DNA of 64,000 nucleotides from Pseudoscleropodium purum (lineage: Eukaryota > Streptophyta > Bryopsida > Hypnales > Brachytheciaceae): assembly GCA_963969395.1 (NCBI GenBank), contig OZ017799.1, forward strand, positions 21,950,501 to 22,014,500, given 5' to 3'. Under the pieces are notes generated by a model that worked only from the letters and a program-made list of their open reading frames with translations, made no database searches and had not been told where the DNA came from. Shown here one piece after another: positions 25,473 to 38,290 of the stretch (position 1 is its first letter; each line of letters starts with the position of its first letter). Position numbers and translations under genes: made by a program.

Positions 25473-27737
25473 CAGCAATACATTTTAGGCAAGAATATGT
25501 AGGGTTTGGTTTTAGATAAGGAATTACAATTGCATGAAATCATTTTAAATAAAGCTAGTCCAATGCAATGAAATTCTTTTTTCTTAGAACTTGCGCTACT
25601 TATGGTAGGAAGATCCATTGTTTTTTTTTGTTGTTGTTGTACATACTTTGACATATTGGGTTTATAATTTTTCTTTTGAATAGAATTGTAAATAGGAGAA
25701 TTATCCACATGTATTTAGTCAAGTCATTTTTCAAAAATAATCATATAGCTTTCCATTGTTGTTTCTAGAAAGGTTGAGGGAGACTATTCTTATCCATTTG
25801 GATTCTAATGTGTCTTATTTAATATTAAACATGATTATAGTGGTTATCCAAAAACATTCCTCAAGCTTCTGGAATACAAAAATTGCAAGAAATATTTATA
25901 CTATTTTTTGTCATGTGTTTTATGTTGATTTTTTTGCGCCATAACTTTTGTGTTATGTCTCCAAAAGACTTAAGATTCATAGATAAGGTACTCATGACTA
26001 TCATACACCTTGGCTATTTTTTTTCTTTTCCAAAAATCTTTTATTATCTAAAAATAGTCCCTAATTTTATGTCACATTTATCAATTTGGAGGGTTGTAGT
26101 AGTTTTTTTGGCCCCTTGAATGAATTGGAAGTTGAAATTGGAAGCAAATGGTTTTATAATAGACTAACAACTACTGTTCAAAGGAATTTAAAAATTAATT
26201 AATTCTACATTGTATGTTCAATAGTCTATAAAGTGAGATTTTTCTTCTTGCATTTTAAACATATGAAATATTATTTGGGTGGTTCTTTTGGTGAATGACC
26301 ATCTCTATAAACTAGTTATAAACAAACAATTTTTATTTTATTTATTAAAAATAATCCTATTTATTAAAAATAATATGCTAAAATATCTATTCTTTTAGAT
26401 TATACACTTTTTTAGTTCTCCTACTTAGAGAATTTTTCTATGCTTTATCTTCCTAGGGTAAAATCTTTGGAAAGGTACATCCATTTTTTATATTTAAAAA
26501 ATTATTAAAAAATAATTTTTTTATTTTAAATTATTTTAGAAAAAATCATAAGTAGTATAAAAATTCAACAAAATTAGCAAGTGTTCTTGCAATCATTCAA
26601 TAATTAATGAAGTTTTTGTCATGTGTAGAATCTGAATAGTAGTGTTAATTGAATTTATAAAAATGGTGACTATTCAATTCAATTCCAACCCTTTTAACTC
26701 CAATTCCACACTAAAGTTGTCATAATATAAACCATTTATAATTTCACAACGTTTAAGATGCAACAAGGTTCAATTAGTCAAAAAACAAAAACTAGGGACC
26801 AAAGTCAGGGATCACAATTAGACTAGGAATACTTTGGGGCCTACCTACTTGAACATCCTATAACTTAAAGGCCTTTCAAGTGATGCTTTTGAATCCTAGT
26901 TCTCAATTATCCATACCATAACATTAGTAGTTTTTAGAATTTTGTTGAATTGTTGAGGTATAAAAGTGAATCCTTCAAGTAATTGTTTTTTTAGGTGCAC
27001 TCAAAATATTGTCCCTTTGCACTACTTTCAATGAATATCTTACTTTAAAATTCATTATAACCTTGGTGTTTTAAAACTTTGAAGTATTGTAGGTGTTTTA
27101 TTTCCACCCTTGAGATAAGACAAGTACAACCAAGTTATTGGTTTTTACATTGCAAAATTCCTACGGGGGATGCCTAAATTTAGTCCATTGTGCCTTCCAA
27201 GCAGTTGATCTTTTTACTTCCTAGATGGTTAAAACTACAAAAAGTACCAACTAAAACTTCAAAACATAGCAAAGTTGGCTATTTCGGTCAAACTAAGCCA
27301 AAACTCTGGCTTTTTTTTATATGAAAATGCCAAAAATCAAAAGTTAGATATCCTAAACTTTAGATCATTGTCTTCAATTTTCAAAATGATAAAATTCATT
27401 CCGTTTGAAATTTTCTAGTGAAAGTTACGACCAAATTAAATTTGGCCATGGAAGAAGTTGCTTAATCTTCATCCATAGATTTCTACTGACTTTTGGACTC
27501 AAATTGACTTTTGATTTTGAATATAAGTCTAAATTTAATTCCAATTTATAAATTCTAAGTTTGACTTAAATTAGATGAAAATTCACTACTTTCATTTAAT
27601 TTCGACATTAAACTTCATTCTTGATTATCTACCTTAAAATTATTCTATTTCTTAATTATGAGATAAATTTGGACCTTTTAAGATACTTCCAAATAATACT
27701 AGATTCTATTTGTTACTTAGTTGTCTTCAAAAGATTT
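25473..27737. other. AT-rich spacer, repeat-derived
   Basis: No gene recognised. Around 26.4 kb is a reverse-complement relative of the 14.1-kb region (TTTTTCTATGCTTT). Confidence 0.45.
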
Positions 27738-28390
27738 TTAACCCTTAAAGTTCCATGACTATGTTTTCACCATAAGCGCTTGAAAACTGCCATTTCTAAT
27801 ACAAGTACCAAATTTTTGAAAAAAAACTTTTTTTGACACCTGTAACTATAGGATCTTATAATACACTAACTTTGTTAAGAGCTTAATTATAGAATTGAAA
27901 AATTTCAATCCCAATGGTTGCAATGTTGTAGTAAAAAATCTATATCTTATGATTTTATTTTATTTCCAAAACTATTGAAAATTAGGTAAGATAAAGGATT
28001 TCAAAGTTTATTTTAGAGTAGAGAATCTATAACTACCCGCAAACAAAAAATCCTCATAACTTTTGACTCACTAATCAAAATGGAATGATTCAAAGCTTTC
28101 CATGTATATACAACTCAAGCAAACTTTCCATGTAAAAAAAGTGACTTTTTTTATCTACCTAAACTACCTAGTTACAAAAAAAAGTAACATATTAGGCTAT
28201 AATTTATGTCTCGTATTTCCAAACTTTATAAAATTTAGTGCAAATGTCCTGAAATTTAGTGTCCATGAAAGATAATCCTTGTCCCCATCTTCTATTAAAA
28301 TTTGGGCAAAAAATATGGAAATCTTTAGTCACACACACATGCCCAAAATTTCTATGTAGCCAAAGAACACACCTTGGTCCTTCACATATT
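27738..28390 (-). mobile_element. AT-rich 0.9-kb-family element, internally deleted
   Basis: Starts TTAA-CCCTTAAAG then TTCCATGACTATG, but jumps from GGATCTTATAATACACT to the GTTAAGAGCTTAATTATAG block, so about 0.25 kb present in full copies is missing. Confidence 0.65.
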
Positions 28391-28821
28391 AATTGGCTAT
28401 CTACTTCATTCTCAAGGCTCAAGACTTTTTTTGCTTATTTACTATTTTTACATTTTTAGTATTTTTTCTTTGTTGGAAATAAAATTGCCTATTCAAATTG
28501 TTTTGACACTTAGATTTTGGACTTTTCTAGTAGTAAGAGTTATAGATGGATGAATTTTGACGACTAATTGGTACTGTAAGACTTCATCTACTAAGTTCTA
28601 TCAACCTATAACTCTAAATTAGCTTATCTTTGGACTATAGAATTAAAAATTTCTTCTAAATTCTAAGTTTTCTTTTCTAACTTTCTTAGATCAATTTTTC
28701 AATTTTTCATCCATTCTGAGTACTATTAGACTTCATCCTTTGATATCTCCTACTTTTTTTTCATAATCTATTTTTTAAGTTTAATCCCTAAAAGACCAAG
28801 GCCTTTTTTTTGCCAAAAAAC

Positions 28822-29183
28822 CATGGTTGTCATAATAGGCGAGTTAGGGTCATCGGACGGGACGGACGGATGGGCAAACCGGACCGGACGGCTTTAATTT
28901 TGTAACTTGTGCAATTTTGCGGAATGACACGTCACCTCGTCCACGCCCAACATGTTCCATGGTTGTCACATTGGACATATTACTATTCATTTCACGTCCT
29001 ATAGGACGTGAAATGAATAGTAATATGTCCAATGTGACAACCATGGCATGTTCCTTAATCCACATGGCATCCACGTGGCCTATTTTTCCGTTATCAAAAA
29101 GTCAACTATGTGTTGGTTGTATCGGACAGGCGGGACCTCTAACGGACAGGCAAATTGGACGTCCGTCCACTATGACAACCATG
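28822..29183 (-). mobile_element. hAT-like MITE, second copy, carrying a nested MITE
   Basis: Ends CATGGTTGTCATA and TATGACAACCATG; perfect 8-bp target duplication CAAAAAAC (28814-28821 and 29184-29191). Its body is a relative of the 11460-11758 element in the opposite orientation (shared: GCAATTTTGCGGAATGACAC, CCACGTGG, CAACTATGTGTTG). Without the nested insertion it is about 266 bp. Confidence 0.88.
28958..29045. mobile_element. 88-bp perfectly palindromic MITE nested in the hAT-like MITE
   Basis: The left half starts CATGGTTGTCACATTGGACA and the right half is its exact reverse complement, meeting at CCTATAGG (about 28999-29006). It is flanked by 8-bp repeats ACATGTTC and GCATGTTC (one mismatch). 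The uninterrupted site is seen in the 11.5-kb MITE. The same terminal CATGGTTGTCA as its host implies mobilisation by the same transposase. Confidence 0.85.
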
Positions 29184-29350
29184 CAAAAAACACTCAAAAT
29201 TGCCATTTCTATAGCAAAAGGTAAAAAAAGTTTTAAATTTTTTTTCTTCACATCTAACCATAGGATCTACACCTAACTAGTATGAATATGTGTGGTAAAA
29301 ATTTCAAAAATTTTGACCGCATAGATTGCAAGATATCTACAATTAAAGTA

Positions 29351-32300
29351 AAAAAATTAAGTTTTTCTACCTCATTGTTTCAATATTATGTGACAATCTG
29401 GTTTTTTTCCCATAGTACTATTTTTGTACCTACAAATAGTCCATAGTAATTGCATTGGTACTTTTAGCTGTCAATTTTTCCAACCAATGGCTGACATTGT
29501 TTTCCTACATAGTACTAATAATATTCTACAACAAAAATGCAAATTTTGCCAAAAGGCTACCAAAATGCACAATGTTTCTTGCAATGATCCACTACTTGTT
29601 CTAGTTTTTGGTCAAAAGATTGTACAATTCCACTAGATTTCCTTGCACTATAGACTTCCAACTTCTTTTAGAATCCCAAACTCCCTAAAATTCGACTTCC
29701 ATGTAGTTAAAATGTATTACTTCTTTGGCCCAAGTAGTTGAATTCAGCAAAACTCCAATCCAACTTATCAATTCTAATGAAATCCAATCCAATTGGATGC
29801 TTTGGTGAGGCCCGACTAATAGCCACAACAAGAACTAGTTTGGTTGGATCAACCTTTGATGGATATCAGAAGTTGGGGGGCAAGATTACTATTGTTTGGT
29901 TTTGATCATTGATGGCTTGGTTTTATTTTATTATTATTGGCTAGGTTTGGATCACTACTAGTTTGGATTCTAATTTTCACAACTAGTGAGTTGGTTATCA
30001 TTTCTAACTTGATAATTTCAAACAAGGTTTTTACTTGGGTGGGGATCTAAAAAAAAAAAGACACGATGATCTATAATAAAAATGTTGATTTTGAGATGAG
30101 ATTGGAACTAATGGAGTTTCTATGACAATGGCTAAGGTTCAAAGCTTAGCTGTACTTGGGATTTCAATAATGGATACTAAAGGTTTGACACCTCCTAGTT
30201 CAAAGTTTCATCATCTTCGGAAGCTAATACAAAAAAATTAGAGAGTTGTCATGTCTATAAGCAATGCTTTGCCATGGCAAGGTTTTTTCTAGCAACTTAT
30301 ATAGGATAATAAGAGCAAACAAAACTCCTAAGACTAATTTATAATGGCCAAGTCAAAGTTTCACCATAATTTGGGGGAATGAGGAAAATACTACTACAAA
30401 TTAGAAGAGCCAAGTTAATTGGAGTTAGTAAAACAATTAATCCATGACCACCAACAATAGTTAGAATTATATACTCCATAATCTCTTTGGAGAAGTCGCA
30501 AGAAGGAATACCTACTAAAAGTATGCATATAAAACATAAACAAGTCACTAAAAGGCTCCTACAGGTGGCATTACCAAGGTAGGGTGGGGATTATCTTGAG
30601 GATTATTACAATGATTAGTAAAAGAAAAATGAGTAAAAAACAACAATTGAGAGTACATGAAAATGCAAGGTTTGAAGGGCCCCTAATGTTCTCCAAAACT
30701 AGCTTCAAAACACTAGCAATGGAGCAAAAATGCTCCTAAAACACCATTTGACAAGTTTTGGCTCAATGGACAAAAAATTCACTAAAATGAATCCAATAGG
30801 AACAAAGTACAAATAAGTGGTGGTTTGAAAAAGAGAAGGGTGCCCTTATGTACTTTTTCCAAGGGAAACCTTCCCTCTCTCTTACCTAATGGTAATTTCA
30901 TCACTACAAGTTTTAATCTAATTTTTGAGAATTTTATGCTTCTATGTTGGACCAAACATCTAATTTTTGGAGAAAGACTCTAAATCACAAATAGATTGTG
31001 CCATTGAATTTAGAAAGAATTTTTTACTTTTTTGCATCCCTTCCCTTTTCTATCACAAAAAAATTGTAAAAAGCTAAAGCAAAGTTCAAACAGAAATGGA
31101 ATTTCCAATTATTGGAGTTTACCCTTTTTGAAGAATTTTTCTAGCCTAAATTCCTTGGAAGGTGTGGGAGTAAAAAAAGACCTTGGTATGGTTTTGTTAT
31201 GATTTTATATGCTCTCAAAACACCATTCAATTCCACAAATATTTTCCAATTTTTCTTAAATTAAAGAGTTTTGCTCGTTCGGGTACTTGTCAAATGTCAA
31301 TGTCAAAATGCCTTGAAACTTGTCAAGGTGCATTACTAGCACAAAGAAAGCCTTCCAAAATTTTAGTGAGATTTCGTCACAACTTGAATAATTTTTAGGA
31401 ATTTTTTATCATTAATTCAAGCAGTTGATTGTCTAGAGAAGGATCTTTTGCAAGTTAGAAGATTCCATGAATTTTTGTGGAACCTCTAATGGAATACCAT
31501 AAAATATCTACACGCTTATATGTTTACTCAACACATTCAAATAAAGAGATTAAAATCCCGTTATTTCTATTAATTATTGATGACCAAAAAATCTTTTGCA
31601 CACATACGAATCTTGGCATATTTATTTTGCCATTAGATTCCTAGTGTGATTTCAAATCTATTGTAGATAACCTCACTTCTACCATAGATGCCCTCTTCTA
31701 ATTTGTTTTGAGTTTATGAAACTTATTGGTTAAGAATTGGAGTTTCTATTACTTTTCAAAATCAATAAAAAACTAAAATCTCTCTCTAGGAAATGACTTA
31801 AAGGTCTCACTGGATTTTCTTTAGACTATTTTATCCAAGATTTGTCACATATAAGGTAGGTTTAGGCATTTTAGGTGGTATTCACTAAGTATTTACAATT
31901 TCTACTACTTTTGGATTTTAAACCTATATACATTTGGAATTTGGGATTCTTTAGGATATTCTACTATATTTTAGACCAAATACTATATTGGTATGCAACA
32001 TATCTATTTTGGTTTAACACTCTTTGGAGAGATTTGGGCATATAAAACTAAACTTAGACCATAAAACCCGGAAAATAAAAAACTATGAGTCTTAAGTAAC
32101 AAATTTGGAGTTTACACTCTTCTGATTGGGTTGACATTGAATAGAGGTGGTCAATGCATGACATAGATGATAATATTTGGGACAATGTATAAGAAGGAAG
32201 AGGGACGGTTGCTCTGTGACTTCCTTTGGCCTAATAATGCGGATAGTACTCTTAATTGCCACATTTGAACATAGGAATTCAAACACCCAAATAATCCATT

Positions 32301-32737
32301 GAATCAAATATCAATTTTCCATTTGACAATCTACCATAAAAAAAAATGTAGATGGAAAAATGAAAGAATTGCTTCATTGACAATCACGGCAATGACAAAA
32401 AGAGGCATTGCATTAGGAAGATTTAAAGGCAATAATAGGCCATTTTGGGCATGTTCCCCCATAGCAAATGGTGTGGCTAGCTATCACAATAAAAAAAATG
32501 AAAAAAAAATAATTAATTCTTAAAATGAAAAAAAAAAAGTTGAAATTTTTTAATTGGGGGAAATGATGTGGCATTCTCTTGGCCATATTAGACTGCATTG
32601 ATGGTTGCATTCACAACGTTTTCAAGGCTAGGGAACTTATAATCTTGTATTGGCCTCTAAAATCCTTTAATGTTTTTATGAAGGAATCCATTGTCCATCA
32701 TAAATCCTCAAAAGGTTTGTAGTTAATTTGAAGACAA
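29351..32737. other. AT-rich spacer without recognisable genes
   Basis: Short open frames only (the longest about 75 codons) with no domain resemblance; low-complexity A and T runs. Confidence 0.45.
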
Positions 32738-33190
32738 CGGCTTGACTATTCATTGTCAAAACAAGGAATTGTGTTCAAAGTAGAATTTCAAACCTCATTT
32801 TGGCATTAATAGTAGAATAATTTTTTTCAAAATATTTTGATCCTAAAAGAATTGTTAAATCAATCTAAATTTCATCTCCAAAAAATAATTTTGTGATTTT
32901 GAGTCTCCATAAAAAAGTTATGGACAAAAATGAGAGATGATGTTTGAAAATGAAAATGTTAAAGAAAATGTCCCTTTCAAATTGTCTTAGAAAATTGTCC
33001 ATAGCTTTTGATTGGGAACTCAAAATCTCAAACAGATTTTTAGAGATGAAAATCATCTTGATTTACCACCTATTCTTAGTTCAAAATTTCTTAAAGAAAT
33101 TATTCTGGCTATAACAAAATGAGGCCTAAAATTCTAATTTGAACACAATTCCTACTTTTCACCAAATTATGAGTGGTTGAGTTCCTAGTA
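32738..33190. repeat. Foldback element (family A), second copy
   Basis: Inverted halves centred near 32965; arms include GGAATTGTGTTCAAAGTAGA on the left and TTTGAACACAATTCCTAC on the right, and AAGTTATGGACAA against TTGTCCATAGCTTTTGAT. Same family as 4690-5254 (CATCTCCAAAAA, ACAAAATGAGGCC-type blocks). Confidence 0.75.
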
Positions 33191-33529
33191 ATTTTTTTTA
33201 CCATATTGTGATTTTTATTTGATTTTCCTCCTTTAAGGCTATCTAAATTCTAGAACTCTACTATTCACATTTTGAAGAGAATACTATATATACAAGTCAT
33301 AAATTGTTGAAAAAGGGCTTTGTACAAGACTTTTCTTGAAGCTAGTTTCATTCTGAAATTTTTTGGTACATGTTCCTCAATTCAAAATGTTATGAATTTT
33401 TTTGGTCATATGACCAACTTTGTTGCAAAAAGAAAGAAAGAAAAGTTAAAGCTAAAATATGAAATTAACTTGTGCAAAAGCTACCTAGAATTTGAATGCC
33501 TCCCAAAACTTTTTTTTCAACTTCAAATA

Positions 33530-33697
33530 CTATAATCTTGCAATCTGTGTGGTCAAAACAACTACAATATATATAATAAGATGCAAGAAGATTTTAATCA
33601 CCATTAATGGGGGGGGGGGGGGGGCTTTTGCCATTGAAATGGCCTATATGAGTGTTTTTTGGTGAAATAGAGTTGAAGAACTTTAGGGGTTAAATGT
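33530..33697 (+). mobile_element. 3'-truncated fragment of the AT-rich 0.9-kb family
   Basis: Contains TAATCTTGCAATCTGTGTGG and ends AACTTTAGGGG-TTAA, matching the right end of + copies; the left part is missing. A run of 16 G lies inside. Confidence 0.55.
33609..33624 (+). repeat. Poly(G) run, 16 bases
   Basis: Sixteen consecutive G in very AT-rich DNA, followed by CTTTTGCCATTG. Could be a slippage-prone homopolymer or an assembly/sequencing artefact. Confidence 0.9.
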
Positions 33698-34947
33698 AAG
33701 TTGTAACTTTTACAAATGGTGACAATACTAGATGGTAGATAGTGTATACAAAACATCAAATTCTTTGTATGATTTTCAATTATTAATGTGTACATTTGTA
33801 ATGATGATGAAGTAGACTTTAGTATGATTCCAATGCAATTTACAATTCAAAATTCTATTCATTTTTTAGCATAGATTGTATACTTGCCACAATTCTCCTA
33901 ATCTCAATAGGATCCAAAAATTACTAAATTTAATGGATCCTGGGTCTTTTTTTAAGGCATTTGAATGCCTAAATGCACAAAAAATAATTGGGGATAATCA
34001 AGCCTATAGTAAAAAATTTGAAAAAAAATTAGATGATGATGCCAAGTTGTTCTAAATTTTGAAAACAATTTCAATGAAATTGCCAATTTAAAATGAAATC
34101 CATCCAAATATGTGAATGAAAAGATAGTTCTATCCAAAATATAGATGGATACTAAAGTATTTGGCTACATATTTTCTTACATCTTGCTACTTCATCACTT
34201 CTTCCCCCCCAATTTTAAGAAAAGGATGATTAGATCTTGCTATATAATTGACATTCATAAGGACATAAAGTGGGTACCTCCAAAACCGTCACTAATTGCT
34301 ATTGTGCATAATTACTATTATTAAATCGTTCAAATTTTTATATTTTCTCATTGGCAAGTGAAAAGAGGTTCCATCATGCCAAAGAACGTGACATTTGAAT
34401 ACTATTTGCAAAAGTTATGAAGAAACAAAGTTTGGTTCTAGAAGCATTTCTTCCATATAGGTACATAATTGATTTTGGAGATGTACACTAGATGAAAATG
34501 GCGACTTAGGGTTAGTGGTGCATTGTATACTAAGAACACCGTGGTAATAGTAGCAAGTTATCCTACACAAAGGTCAAATTTGACAGAAATTAAGTCATTT
34601 TTGTAATATAAAAAAAGGTGCCACATATCATCTTGTGAATGGTCTGGTATAATGTGGACCCCTGAGAATCTGATGTGGAAATTCAAATTTCAGCACTCAG
34701 GTGCCAAATCGATCAGACCTTCACGTACAGTATTGTCATTTCTTCAGGTAAAAAGGCAACCCAAAAGTTGTGTGAAAGTAGTATCTTTCATCTGTCCAGT
34801 GATGTGAAGCAATCATGATGCCCTATGCAAAGCATTGATACAGCGTGTGAAGCTGTTATTGGTGGAATTCTGAGTTCTGTACACAGGCAGTTGAAATTTA
34901 CCAGACTATCTCAACTTGAGATATGTCAATTTAAGCTAACTTCCAAG

Positions 34948-34995
34948 CTGTTTGTTTTTTGTTTTGTTTTTTGTTTTTTGTTTTTTGTTTTTTGG
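34948..34995 (+). repeat. TTTTTTG-type microsatellite
   Basis: Five or so tandem GTTTTTT/GTTTT units in a row. Confidence 0.85.
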
Positions 34996-35314
34996 AAACC
35001 AAATGAAACAAAATTCTCATTGGCAATGTGCTGTTTTTGAATCACTACAATCAAGAACCAAAAGTGCTTTGGGAAGAGAGGAATACTGTACAGCAGGATA
35101 GGGTGTGCAAGCATTCTTCCAAATGCAGGTCAACAAAGAGGAGATGATTCACTGCTACCTGCCATTGCCCCACTTTTGGCCTTTCCTAATAGAGATGCTT
35201 ACTCCCCAATGAATCAATTGCAGCACGGATTCTCCCTGTGCTGTGCTGTAGAGTACAGGCAGTTCAATGCAATCCAAGTTCTCCCTAGTCATGAAACAAT
35301 ACTTTTTGAGAAAG

Positions 35315-35390
35315 TTTTTTTTTTTTTTTGAAACAAATGAAAAAGGGATTTCATTGCAGAAGAAGGCATTACAACCAGACAGCCACAAGA
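35315..35390 (-). repeat. Retroposon 3' end with poly(T) (tail motif 1)
   Basis: A run of about 15 T followed by GAAACAAATGAAAAAGGGAT and TTCATTGCAGAAG, then CAGACAGCCACAAG. Read on the minus strand this is a short retroposon ending in poly(A). Confidence 0.6.
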
Positions 35391-37562
35391 ATTTTGAGAA
35401 AGTTAGACGACATCTTGTCACAGGACATTAAATCCTCCATTTGAAGTGGGTCCAGCAGGATAATTTGGAGATTCATTGGGGATAAAAGTAAAAAAAAGTC
35501 CCTTATTTTGAGCTGTATCTAGGGTATATTCTTGACCTCTCCTAGCTAATTTGGGGTCTTTGATTGCAAATATAAATTCAAAATTTGCAGAAATTAAGAT
35601 TTGTGAAAAATAAAAAATTTCAGTGTTTTCTCCTGGGGTAAATCCAGGTTGTTGGGCCCACTTCGAATGAAGGATTTAACATCCTGCCATCATGTCAAGC
35701 ACCACTCACTGACTCTGACTGGAAGTAACTTAACTTTGGGGATGACGGAGCTGCAACTGCAAGGTGAGGAGTAACATTAACTTACATGTGTCAATTTGAC
35801 CCAGAATAAAGCTACCCTACCTGAGGGTTAGATCCAGCACAACTTAAGTAATTCTTACTAAGTTTGTTGGGTTGAATTCGGACTCAGACAGGTACCTTAT
35901 CATTGCTTCTCCACAGTTTCTCTGCAGAAGAAAACTGATTCTCACATACAGTAAGTTAATACTGTCTTGGTGAAAGAATAGTGGTTTTTTTGTTTTTTTG
36001 TAGTTTGCTTCCATTTTCAAGATTACTTCCAAGAAGTCTATTTTTCACTTACTTACCAATGTAGAAATACACAAACACTTGTATCAACAACTCCCTTGAT
36101 TATGGAACTCGTGAAGATGCTAGTGTGAGAACCACTTATAGTAGATCCCAATGGTAACCTTTATGAGATCAAATTAACAGTGCTGGGGCCTGGGGACCTC
36201 CATACATGCCACTTATGATCTCAAACCTGCAATTGCTTGGTTGACAATGGTGTGACGTGGTGCTTCTCAAAAGTCAAAGTTGGAAGTATCATGGTCTCAC
36301 TCCAAAAGTAATACAGACCGTGTTCTCTACAGATAAATATCCATTTCATTTCCTCACAGGGTGCCAAGGAACCTGTTTTTCAGAGTGTTCTGGCAAGCTT
36401 CTGGGCTGTTAAGTTAGGTGCTTCCAACACTCAAACTTATTTAGCCTTAGTACAGGTTTGCTGTATGAATGCCACTTGCCTTGACATTGCCAAGAAAGTT
36501 GCCAAGAAGGTTGCCTCAGTACAAACCACCGAAAGTTACCCTGCATGACGGCATGATGGAATTTGTAACCATATGAGCACTATAGCAAAGATATCTTGTG
36601 GAAGACACAACTTCATCAAGCCTCCGTCCATCAATTGCAACTGCCTGCCGTGGTCAAAAGCAATGATCGTAAGGGAGTTGGAGGAAGTTCAACTTTCTAC
36701 TGCCCAGCGTACTCTCTCACACTCACTGGGAACTGCAGTTGTAAGTTAAGTTACTCGAGCTTCTTGCGCAATGAATCCTTTCAGTTTGTTCGGTTGTGGT
36801 GAAAACGCAACAAAATTCAACTCTGCTCCACACAAGCAGGGTCGGAGAGTTTGAATCCCAGCAATTGCCGTTTACAGCGATAGTAAAGTTTGGGTGTCAA
36901 TTGAATGATGAAACGGTTGTTAAATGGTCAAGATGTCAGAGAATAATACATGACTCACTGGGCTGGGGTGGCTGGCCGCTAGCCACGGAGCCCAATTTGA
37001 GTGCAAATTAATTGGGAAGGCGGTGGAAGGAATAGACAAAGCAAGCTGAAGTGGGAAGTGGGGAGTGGGGGGTTGCGAGTTGCGACCTTGAGGGTGGGCT
37101 TTGATATACGTGCAACACTTGAATGAACATTTAACCTCCATCTGACACAAGGTACAAGATGCTATTCAGACTGACTTTGTGTTCAGTGCCATTCACTGAT
37201 TGATGTCTTGCCAGTGCTCTTCTGAGTAAAGGGAAGTGCAAGTGCGACATGCCCTTCATTTCAGAGGAGTCAGCCTTCACACAACCAAAGCCACCAAACC
37301 TTGACAAAGAATTACACCGGCATGGGCTTGCTTTCCTGTGCCTGCTTCACACAAGCAAGTGACTTGAGCAAGAATTCAGATGAACCATCTCATTTGAGTT
37401 GGAATTCGCATTCCAGACATCTTGGAAAAGCCCCATTCCAAAGTGTTTGTTTAGGGGGAAAATAATTAAAAAAAGGAAAAAAAATTGTTTGCTTCAGGGA
37501 GGTGATTGTACAAAATAACAAAATGAGGATAACATATGTCTTGAATGGGCAGAATTTATGCC

Positions 37563-38290
37563 TTAACCCCTACATGTAAAAATTGCATTTTTTTTGGCAA
37601 CAGAGTGATTTTAGGTAGCTCACTATGAATGAAATTTTGAATCTTTTTTCCTGAAATTTTCACACAACATGTGCCCAAGGAGTAGCTTTACGACTCAACA
37701 ATTTTCATAACTTTTGACTACAAGGTTAAAAAGCTATTGCATGATATGTGATTTTTATTGCTTGGCAGGCAGTTCAATTTTTTCTTAAATCACTTTTTTT
37801 AATAATAAAAATTTAAAATTGGTTCTCTAGATTTATATACACATGGGAAGCTTTGAATCATTTCATTTCAATTAATGAGACGAAAGTTATGAGGAATTTT
37901 AGTTTGTAAGTAGGTAGGGAGTCTTTGAAAACCATAACTACCCACAAACTAAAATTCCTCATAACTTTCAAATCATTAATCAAAATGAAATGATTCAAAG
38001 CTTCCCATATGTATACAAATCTAGAGAACCAATTTTAAATTTTTATTTAAGAAGAAAAAGATTTAAAAAAATTGAATTGCTCGATGTGCCTGCTAAGCAA
38101 TGGAAATCACATATCATGCAATAATTTTTTAACCATGTAGTCAAAAGTTATGAAAATTGTTGGACCTTAAAGCTACTCCTTGGGCACATGCTACATGAAA
38201 ATTTGAGAGATTTAAAAAAAAATCCATTTGTAGTGAGCTCCTTCAAATTGCTATGTTGCCAAAAAATGTAGTTTGGGCATTTAAGGGAAC
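37563..38290. mobile_element. Foldback derivative of the AT-rich 0.9-kb family
   Basis: Both halves carry the same terminal half of the family in inverted orientation: left TTAA-CCCCTACATG and GGCAACAGAG, then GACTACAAGGTTAAAAAGC; right ACCATGTAGTCAAAAGTTAT and GCTATGTTGCCAAAAAAT. Centre near 37927; arms near 350 bp with high similarity (GAAGCTTTGAATCATTTCA against TGAAATGATTCAAAGCTTC). Confidence 0.8.

Larger units (their letters stand above)
28781..29350 (-). mobile_element. AT-rich 0.9-kb-family element interrupted by a hAT-like MITE
   Basis: Starts TTAA-TCCCTAAAAG then AAGGCCTTTTTT; after the MITE it resumes with CACTCAAAATTGCCATTTCT and CATAGATTGCAAGAT, as in the 41.3-kb copy. Its right end is uncertain. 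Confidence 0.6.
34620..37450. other. GC-moderate island without a recognised gene
   Basis: Composition like that of the gene-containing islands. Short open frames on both strands (for example 36596-36802, +) lack family resemblance. It contains a (TTTTTTG)n microsatellite at 34948-34995 and a retroposon tail at 35315. May be an unrecognised small gene, a non-coding transcript or decayed gene. Confidence 0.4.
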
